From: Thermoactinomycetaceae bacterium
GTDB taxonomy: Bacteria; Bacillota; Bacilli; Thermoactinomycetales; Thermoactinomycetaceae
DNA: 5,732 nucleotides
NCBI GenBank assembly: GCA_025449475.1
Contig: JANWJM010000004.1
Span: 1-5,732, forward strand
Reading direction: 5' to 3'
Positions 1 through 3,892 of the stretch are shown here, piece after piece. Position 1 is the stretch's first letter; every line of letters begins with the position of its first letter. A program made the translations under genes and the position numbers. The notes under the pieces are model-generated. The model saw nothing but the letters and a program-made list of their open reading frames with translations, was not told where the DNA came from and searched no databases.

Positions 1-1
1 A

Positions 2-547
2 TTGATTCGCTACATTCGCCAAGAGATCGATCAGATTGATGCGATCGGTGAAATTGGGCTCCCATACTATGTGAAAAAGAATTCGCCACAAGTCGATGAG
101 GCGATTTTACGAAACCTGTTAGAGATTGCGGCAGAATGGAAAAAACCTGTGATTCTGCATGCAGTGCGAAAAGATGTGGCTCAAATGCTTGATTTCCTTC
201 AAGAGTACCACATTAAAAGAGCTCATTTTCATTGGATCAAGACAGATCCACATACACTCGATCGATTGGCGAATGCCGGTTGTTATGTCTCATTTACTCC
301 CGATATTTGGTATAACGATGAAACGGCGCAGATTGCAGCAAGCTATCCATTATCATTGATGATGGTGGAGACAGATGGACCATGGCAATTTGAAGGACCT
401 TTTTCAAATCAGCCCACTACTCCCAAATTGCTGGAGCAAGTGATTGAGCGGTTAGCTGAAATCAGACAAATGGATAAAGATGTTTTAGCGTGTCAAATCA
501 TCAAAAATAGCTACTGCTTTTTTGGAACGGATGCCGATAAAGCTTGA
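2..547 (+). CDS. TatD-like metal-dependent hydrolase, C-terminal part (5' end outside window)
   Basis: This is the 3' part of a TatD-family (amidohydrolase-fold) metal-dependent hydrolase, probably a phosphoesterase or nuclease acting in the cytoplasm; the substrate is unknown. About 181 codons are visible. The family is usually 250-260 residues, so the N-terminal strand carrying the HxH metal ligands lies upstream of the window, and the TTG at position 2 is probably an internal Leu codon rather than the start. Visible landmarks, numbered from position 2, are GEIGLPYY (residues 16-23, metal-ligand Glu17), the LHA histidine (His53), the HFHW histidines (75 and 77) and VETDGPW (122-128, with the conserved Asp125). 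Classical TatD proteins have GEIGLDYY. The Pro for Asp change, together with the ETDGPW and EGPF signatures, points to a Bacillales TatD-like subfamily and is not a sign of decay. The gene ends in TGA at 545-547, and no terminator hairpin follows it. Family assignment is firm; the biochemical role is not. Confidence 0.88.
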   Translation: MIRYIRQEIDQIDAIGEIGLPYYVKKNSPQVDEAILRNLLEIAAEWKKPVILHAVRKDVAQMLDFLQEYHIKRAHFHWIKTDPHTLDRLANAGCYVSFTPDIWYNDETAQIAASYPLSLMMVETDGPWQFEGPFSNQPTTPKLLEQVIERLAEIRQMDKDVLACQIIKNSYCFFGTDADKA

Positions 548-821
548 ATTGAAAACCAGCAAATAAAAATTCCTATGGTTGTCTATGTAACAGATCATAA
601 GTGTTCGATCGCTACCATTTTGCTCATACCTTTCACTCCTTTTTACCCTAGGACATTTTTTTGATATAATTCATAAATACCAGATCATCCATTTTGATGA
701 ATTGTATAAAATCGTCATTTTAGTAGATATCCCTATCGCCTCACTAAGAATGAGTCCGAGTGAAATAGAAGAAAATGGATAAAGGGATTGTTGGAGAAAT
801 GCATGGAAAGGAGAGGAGGTT
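548..821. other. Intergenic region upstream of decayed genes
   Basis: These 274 bases separate the TatD-like gene from the decayed start at 822. No substantial ORF is present. The stretch contains a promoter-like pair at 642-670 and, downstream of it, a possible folded leader. The leader has short complementary arms: ATCCCT (729-734) with AGGGAT (783-788), and TCACT (741-745) with AGTGA (759-763). The arms are short, and I recognise no riboswitch family. On the minus strand there is a 10-codon reading frame (627 down to 595) with a well-placed AAGGAG (641-636) eight bases before its ATG. It is too short to call a gene. Nothing resembling a rho-independent terminator for the TatD-like gene was seen. 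Confidence 0.6.
642..670 (+). promoter_or_regulatory. Candidate sigma-A promoter upstream of the decayed genes
   Basis: A perfect -10 box TATAAT lies at 665-670. A -35-like TTTACC, matching four of six bases of TTGACA, lies at 642-647 with the optimal 17-base spacer, which is T-rich. Transcription would begin near 677 and give a leader of about 145 bases before the ATG at 822. The gene it would serve is broken, so this is probably a relic or drives a non-coding transcript. The match comes from base composition and spacing only, in AT-rich DNA. Confidence 0.45.
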
Positions 822-887
822 ATGAAAACGATTACATTTCGTCAGATATCCCCACCAAAGATCTTAGCAGGGATGTTGATTGTTTGA
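822..887 (+). pseudogene. Truncated gene start resembling TrkH/KtrB potassium transporter N-terminus
   Basis: A reading frame of 21 codons starts at ATG 822 and ends at TGA 885-887. It has a good ribosome-binding site, AAGGAG at 808-813, eight bases before the ATG, with a second GGAGG lying closer. The peptide contains ISPPKILAG (residues 9-17). This resembles the cytoplasmic N-terminus of TrkH/KtrB-type potassium transporter subunits, where a 'SPPxxLAxGF' stretch leads into the first membrane helix. Here the sequence stops just where that helix should begin, and I find no further transporter sequence downstream. The next recognisable coding sequence, in another frame, is an AraC-type regulator, so a deletion joining two decayed genes is likely. 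The strong ribosome-binding site shows that this was a real gene start; the transporter identity rests on one short motif and is tentative. A functional 21-residue peptide cannot be excluded. Confidence 0.38.
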
Positions 888-924
888 GAATCGCGGAATA
901 TGAAGGATTGCGGAACTCGCAGTT

Positions 925-1347
925 ATGCATTTTATAAACGGATCTTTCATTTCTGTGCAAGCGGTACTGAAACCATATGCTTTAAAAACATTGTTTGGTA
1001 TGGATGCTTCCAATCTAACCAATGCGAAACAGATGGTACTCTGATTTTTCGGGGGAAGATCTGCATATTCAATTGATGAATGCCGAAAATCTCCAGGAAT
1101 GCATCCATCTTATTTCTGCCTTTTTACGGACAAAATTTCGAGTGAATCGTCACGTATCCGAACGTCAAAAAACGGTTGGTGTTACACCCCGATTTTATAT
1201 TTGGTTTCATGAAGCGATTCGATTGATGGAAACCGGTGAATATGAGCGGTTAAGCGATGTGCTTATGCTCTGAATGTTTAGGATCAATCATATTTTATGC
1301 GTGACTTTAAAAAATTTTCTGGAATAACTCCGAGAAGTATTGATTAA
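925..1347 (+). pseudogene. Decayed AraC-family transcriptional regulator
   Basis: This is the remnant of an AraC-family regulator, of the type with an N-terminal ligand-sensing domain and a C-terminal double helix-turn-helix, read in three frame segments. Segment 1 (925-1044) encodes LKPYALKTLFGM and ASNLTN, typical of the sensing domain, and ends at TGA 1042-1044. Segment 2 (from about 1022 to 1260) continues in another frame with LISAFLRTKF, then SERQ, VGVTPRFY and AIRLMETGEYERLSDV, which belong to the DNA-binding domain. Compared with the family, several residues appear to be missing after SERQ and after RFYIW. At about 1260 the loss of one G shifts the frame. Segment 3 (1261-1347) resumes with AYAL, an in-frame TAG at 1279-1281, then DQSYFMRDFKKFSGITPRS, the AraC C-terminal signature, and stops at TAA 1345-1347. 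The promoter-proximal part is missing. No single frame can encode a working protein. The open 83-codon stretch at 1022-1273 is only a fragment of it. Confidence 0.82.
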
Positions 1348-1436
1348 AAAGTTTATTTGATGGCTGGAAAAATAATAACATAGGAAAAGTTAACATTACT
1401 TCGAATGGAACTCGCTACTAATTAGTGATTTTAGTT

Positions 1437-1468
1437 GTATACTCTAGGTATACTCTTTTTTCTTTTTT
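1437..1468 (+). terminator. Weak terminator-like hairpin with pyrimidine tract; GTATACTCT direct repeat
   Basis: GTATAC occurs at 1437-1442 and again at 1448-1453. Because GTATAC is self-complementary, the two copies can pair as a 6-bp stem with a 5-base loop, and a T-rich tract with two runs of six T follows (1454-1468). This is the arrangement of an intrinsic terminator, placed after the decayed AraC gene and before the sigI promoters. The stem is short and AT-rich, so it would be weak. The same bases also form a direct repeat of the 9-mer GTATACTCT with an 11-base period (1437-1445 and 1448-1456), which could equally be a protein-binding site on one face of the helix. Confidence 0.35.
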
Positions 1469-1541
1469 ACCTCGTAGCGCATCCTATTTTTCTAATTTTT
1501 TAATAATACCTTTGGGTGATATTTCAACTACACTTGATAAG

Positions 1542-1550
1542 TGATACAAT
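1542..1550 (+). promoter_or_regulatory. Candidate extended -10 promoter of sigI
   Basis: TACAAT at 1545-1550 is preceded by TG at 1542-1543, giving the extended -10 arrangement TGnTACAAT. The -35 position holds only a poor match (TTTCAA near 1522-1527, 17-base spacer), which extended -10 promoters tolerate. Transcription would start near 1557, leaving a leader of about 65 bases before sigI. This is a plausible housekeeping promoter supplying basal SigI and RsgI. It is a motif match only. Confidence 0.42.
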
Positions 1551-1570
1551 AAATCTTGTTCTCTTTGAGA

Positions 1571-1594
1571 CACAAAAGATTAACTGAGTCCGAA
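1571..1594 (+). promoter_or_regulatory. Candidate sigma-I-dependent (autoregulatory) promoter of sigI
   Basis: A CACAAAA block at 1571-1577, with its A-tract at 1574-1577, is followed after 13 bases by CGAA at 1591-1594, about 30 bases before the sigI start. Promoters recognised by SigI-type sigma factors are described as having an A-tract-containing -35 element and a CGAA/CGTA-type -10, and sigI operons are commonly autoregulated. The spacing and location fit. The C-rich -35 seen for Bacillus subtilis SigI is not present, so this is a tentative motif-based call. Confidence 0.35.
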
Positions 1595-1623
1595 TAAATA
1601 GGTAGGAGAGGTGTCGGTATTGC

Positions 1624-2355
1624 ATGTTCCGGGTATTTGGGAGTAGGAAAAGAAACAATCCCAATGTTGAATGGCGAGTGCACCATGTGCAAATGACCGG
1701 CTCTCCTGAAGAGCGGAATGAATTGCTTAAGGATTTGGAGCCACAAGTATTAAAAATTGCCTCGAAAATTAGTAAGCGGTTGATTACTAAGCAAGATGAT
1801 GAATATGCGATTGCATTGGAAGGACTGGATGAAGCAATCACAAAATATGATGAATCGCAGAAAAGTGCTTTTATGTCATTTGCCTACTTAGTCATTCATG
1901 GTCGATTAGTCGATTATTTTCGTCAACAAAAAAGACATGCGAATCAAGTATCTTTATATCATTCAAATTCGCAGGAGGAGGAGTCGAATCACCCAGGAAT
2001 CATTGCACACTCGTATGAAAACTTTCAACGAGATGAGTTAGCTCAGATGCGGAAATTGGAGATTACGATTTTCGCACAGGCGCTAAAAAAATATGGGATT
2101 ACGATGGATGAATTGATCAAGAAATCTCCAAAGCATCGGGATACGCGTAAGAACTTGTTTCAAATTGCCAAAAAGCTTGCGTCCAATAAGCAACTTTTAC
2201 AAGATTTTCTAGCCAGAAAGAGACTAAAAAAGCAACTCATTGACGAATTAGGTCTACACAGGAGAACATTGTCAAGGCACCGGATCTATCTGACAGCATT
2301 AGCGATTTTGTTTGTGGAAGATCTTCCATTAATCCGTGAATATCTTGATCTGTAG
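1624..2355 (+). CDS. sigI: RNA polymerase sigma factor SigI
   Basis: This encodes a 243-residue alternative sigma factor of the SigI branch of the sigma-70 family, close to the roughly 250 residues of the Bacillus subtilis protein. It directs RNA polymerase to heat- or envelope-stress (or surface-polysaccharide) promoters when released from its anti-sigma factor RsgI, encoded immediately downstream. Region 2 is recognisable at residues 57-104 (KQDDEYAIALEGLDEAITKYD, then SFAYLVIHGRLVDYFR), which contains the core-polymerase and -10 binding helices. After a variable linker (about 105-140), the SigI-specific C-terminal domain follows, with SPKHRDTRKN (168-177) and a helix-turn-helix-like LIDELGLHRRTLSRHRIY (205-222) that would read the -35 element. 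The start at ATG 1624 is preceded by AGGAGAGG (1604-1611), a rather long 12-base spacing, and no earlier in-frame start exists. Possible promoters lie at 1542-1550 and 1571-1594. Only 30 bases separate its stop from rsgI, so the two are surely one operon. Confidence 0.95.
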   Translation: MFRVFGSRKRNNPNVEWRVHHVQMTGSPEERNELLKDLEPQVLKIASKISKRLITKQDDEYAIALEGLDEAITKYDESQKSAFMSFAYLVIHGRLVDYFRQQKRHANQVSLYHSNSQEEESNHPGIIAHSYENFQRDELAQMRKLEITIFAQALKKYGITMDELIKKSPKHRDTRKNLFQIAKKLASNKQLLQDFLARKRLKKQLIDELGLHRRTLSRHRIYLTALAILFVEDLPLIREYLDL

Positions 2356-2362
2356 TGGGAAA

Positions 2363-2370
2363 AAGGAGGT
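2363..2370 (+). promoter_or_regulatory. Strong Shine-Dalgarno of rsgI at unusually long spacing
   Basis: AAGGAGGT at 2363-2370 is a near-perfect Shine-Dalgarno in the sigI-rsgI gap, but the ATG at 2386 lies 15 bases beyond it, well over the usual 5-10. No in-frame ATG, GTG or TTG lies between them. The protein beginning at 2386 (MQRGIVIDIQ) matches the N-terminal pattern of RsgI proteins, so the start is well supported despite the spacing, which may lower the yield of anti-sigma factor. Confidence 0.7.
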
Positions 2371-2385
2371 GTATTCAAAGATAAG

Positions 2386-3438
2386 ATGCAACGAGGGATT
2401 GTAATCGATATTCAGTCTAAACATGTGGTTGTTATGACAGCAGATGGCTTATTTAAAAAAATTCCTAAGCAAGATTCCCATATAGAGATTGGAGAAGAAG
2501 TTTCTTTCTCAGTTGATCAGGTTCCACGGAGGAGAAACTGGAAAGCATACATATCCGGGGCTGTAGCGGCTGTATTGGTCTTCTTTTTTCTATTCCCCCT
2601 CTTCTTGGATCACGAAGCGTATGCGCATACACATGTCTATGTAGAGATTGAACCAGGAGTCGAGATGGGGCTCAATGAAAAGTTAGAGGTTGTTCAGATT
2701 CGTCCCCTGAGTCACCAAGCAAAAATGTTGGTGGAGAAAATAGATTGGAACGACCAACCTGTGAATAAAGTTGTCGTGGATTACTTAAAACAAGCAAAGG
2801 CAAGAGGATATTTGAAAAAGAAAGATAAGATTATACTCTCCGCGATCAACGAGAAGGGAAGTAGCACCTCTACACTACGGTCCATTCAAACAGTCGTTGA
2901 AAACGACACTCAGATTGGAAAAAAAGCGTTGGATGTAGAAGTTTTTTCCTTTCCCATGCCGAAAGAGATTAAACCCAAAGTGGATCAAGCTGGGTTAACA
3001 CCAGGGAAATTTGGCGTTTGGTTATTAAGCAAAAAAGAAGGAAAAGAGATTCCAGTTGAACAGATCGCTGAATCTTCAATTTCTGAGCTAACGGATGAGA
3101 TCAAATCGCTAAAGCATCCTCCAACGGAAAATGAATGGATAGAGATTGCGACTGAAGAGGAGAAGAAGCAGACGACACCTAATTCATCGGATCCCAAACA
3201 ACCCAAAACAGACACTCATCCATCGAATGAAAATGGAAAATCGACGGATCATTTTTCGGAACCAGACCAACCTATAAAGAAAGAGAATTTAAAAGATCTA
3301 CAGCCGCCTTGGAAGAATGAAGAGAAAAAGAATGATGAAAACTCACAAAGTCCGTCCAAAGACCAAGGCGGAGATGATCACTTAACCTCGGGGTCAACAG
3401 GAGATATCAATTCAAAAACAAATCATGCCGTACCTTAA
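2386..3438 (+). CDS. rsgI: Transmembrane anti-sigma-I factor RsgI
   Basis: This 350-residue single-pass membrane protein binds and inhibits SigI from the cytoplasmic side. Residues 1-47 (MQRGIVIDIQ, VVVMTADGLFKKI, GEEVSFSV) form the N-terminal anti-sigma domain, and the Arg-rich RRRNWK (48-53) marks the cytoplasmic face. Residues 56-74 are the membrane helix (ISGAVAAVLVFFFLFPLFL). Residues 82-245 form the conserved extracytoplasmic domain, beginning VYVEIEPGVEMGLN (84-97) and including LTPGKFGVWLLSKKEGKEI (204-222). Residues 245-350 are low-complexity, rich in Glu, Lys, Asp, Ser, Pro, Asn and Gln, and probably disordered. No carbohydrate-binding or enzyme module follows. In the family the VEIEPGVEM segment normally reads like DINPSIEL, and its Asn-Pro bond is reported as the autocleavage site in signalling; here it is Glu89-Pro90. 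After such cleavage, further proteolysis, probably including an intramembrane protease such as RasP, would release SigI. The gene is cotranscribed with sigI. Family identity is secure; the mode of activation here is open. Confidence 0.94.
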   Translation: MQRGIVIDIQSKHVVVMTADGLFKKIPKQDSHIEIGEEVSFSVDQVPRRRNWKAYISGAVAAVLVFFFLFPLFLDHEAYAHTHVYVEIEPGVEMGLNEKLEVVQIRPLSHQAKMLVEKIDWNDQPVNKVVVDYLKQAKARGYLKKKDKIILSAINEKGSSTSTLRSIQTVVENDTQIGKKALDVEVFSFPMPKEIKPKVDQAGLTPGKFGVWLLSKKEGKEIPVEQIAESSISELTDEIKSLKHPPTENEWIEIATEEEKKQTTPNSSDPKQPKTDTHPSNENGKSTDHFSEPDQPIKKENLKDLQPPWKNEEKKNDENSQSPSKDQGGDDHLTSGSTGDINSKTNHAVP

Positions 3439-3490
3439 AGCTGCATACCGAACACCTTTCATTCAGACACCAATAGAAAGAGGTCGTGTA

Positions 3491-3754
3491 ATGAAAGGAA
3501 CGAGCATTGTTCGAAAAGTAGACCACTTAGGAAGGATTGTGTTACCCAAAGAACTGCGTGATTTGTTGGATATACAACCCCATGATGGTGTTGAAATCTT
3601 TGTTAACAATAGCAGTATTGTTTTACAAAAGTATAATCCCTGTTGTGTTTTATGCGGAAATATGGAGAAACTGTTTTATTTTCGAGAGAAAATTATTTGT
3701 AAAAAGTGTGTGGAAGAGACTGCCAAATACGCATCAACAGTATCTTCTGAATAA
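3491..3754 (+). CDS. AbrB/SpoVT-like DNA-binding regulator with Cys4 zinc-ribbon-like tail
   Basis: This 87-residue protein carries an N-terminal SpoVT/AbrB swapped-hairpin DNA-binding domain: SIVRKVDHLGRIVLPKELRD at residues 5-24, then GVEIFVNNSSIVLQKY at 33-48. Such proteins bind DNA as dimers or tetramers and act as transition-state regulators. AbrB itself continues with an all-helical or strand oligomerisation tail. This one instead has CxxC (Cys52, Cys55) and CxxC (Cys70, Cys73) separated by 14 residues, plus an extra Cys51, which suggests a small zinc ribbon. I chose ATG 3491 because AAAGAGGT (3477-3484) lies six bases ahead and the AbrB domain begins at once. The open frame extends up to an ATG at 3425 inside the end of rsgI, but that would add 22 unrelated residues without a ribosome-binding site. 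It starts 52 bases after rsgI with no terminator or clear promoter between, so it may share the sigI operon. Targets are unknown. Confidence 0.88.
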   Translation: MKGTSIVRKVDHLGRIVLPKELRDLLDIQPHDGVEIFVNNSSIVLQKYNPCCVLCGNMEKLFYFREKIICKKCVEETAKYASTVSSE

Positions 3755-3793
3755 GGATAAGTTTTTTTATGAGGAGAATTTCATTAAGAATCT

Positions 3794-3827
3794 AAAACTT
3801 GCCAATCGGCAAGTTTTTATTTTTTTT
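3794..3827 (+). terminator. Strong rho-independent terminator after the AbrB-like gene
   Basis: AAAACTTGCC (3794-3803) pairs perfectly with GGCAAGTTTT (3808-3817), forming a 10-bp stem with a 4-base AATC loop. A T-rich tract follows, five T, A, then seven T (3814-3827). It lies 40 bases after the stop of the AbrB-like gene and ends the sigI-rsgI-abrB-like transcription unit. The A-rich 5' arm also gives it partial activity in the opposite direction in principle, but no convergent gene is present. Confidence 0.93.
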
Positions 3828-3855
3828 GAACATATTTTCATTCACTTCATAAGAT
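3826..3855 (+). promoter_or_regulatory. Candidate sigma-A promoter of the E1 genes
   Basis: TTGAAC at 3826-3831 and TAAGAT at 3850-3855 are separated by 18 bases; each matches its consensus at four of six positions. The site overlaps the end of the preceding terminator and would start transcription near 3862, about 30 bases before the E1 alpha start. Only 65 bases lie between the terminator and this gene, so if the E1 genes have their own promoter it must be here or within the upstream unit. The motif match is modest. Confidence 0.4.
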
Positions 3856-3892
3856 AGTAGGCAGATAGGCAAAAAGAAAGGCGTGGGTTTAT

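Larger units (their letters stand above)
1348..1623. other. Intergenic region upstream of sigI
   Basis: This AT-rich stretch of 276 bases holds no gene. It contains a perfect 10-base palindrome ACTAATTAGT (1417-1426), a GTATAC hairpin followed by a long pyrimidine tract (1437-1468), an extended -10 promoter candidate (1542-1550), a sigma-I-like promoter candidate (1571-1594) and the sigI ribosome-binding region (1604-1611). The pyrimidine-rich centre (about 1454-1510) shows no coding potential. Confidence 0.6.

Noticed and set aside
740..770. Hammerhead-ribozyme-like ATGAGTCC and GAAA elements
   Set aside because: The required CUGAUGA core is absent (AGAATGAG here), and the stems needed on either side do not form.
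671..821. c-di-AMP (ydaO-type) riboswitch before the potassium-transporter-like remnant
   Set aside because: The context is suggestive, but the conserved sequence blocks of that riboswitch were not found by eye.
775..825. 16-residue leader peptide ending in an ATGA overlap with the start at 822
   Set aside because: No convincing ribosome-binding site precedes ATG 775, and the encoded peptide shows no attenuator-like codon run, so the overlap is probably chance.
1022..1273. Intact 83-codon gene starting at ATG 1022
   Set aside because: Its sequence is the middle of an AraC-type regulator. Matching parts lie upstream and downstream in another frame, and there is no ribosome-binding site before the ATG, so it is a pseudogene fragment.
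1417..1426. ACTAATTAGT palindrome as an operator
   Set aside because: A 10-base palindrome in AT-rich DNA, distant from the promoter candidates, is readily explained by chance.
1524..1841. Antisense open frames over the start of sigI, and similar ones over rsgI, E1 alpha and E1 beta
   Set aside because: They are opposite to strongly conserved coding sequence, have no ribosome-binding sites or family motifs, and are expected by chance.
3425..3490. Upstream ATG at 3425 as the start of the AbrB-like gene
   Set aside because: It lies inside the end of rsgI without a ribosome-binding site and adds 22 residues foreign to the family. ATG 3491 has AAAGAGGT six bases ahead and the domain begins at once.
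3537..3857. 106-codon open frame overlapping the AbrB-like gene
   Set aside because: It is in a different frame from the clearly recognisable AbrB domain and runs through the terminator hairpin, so it is a shadow frame.
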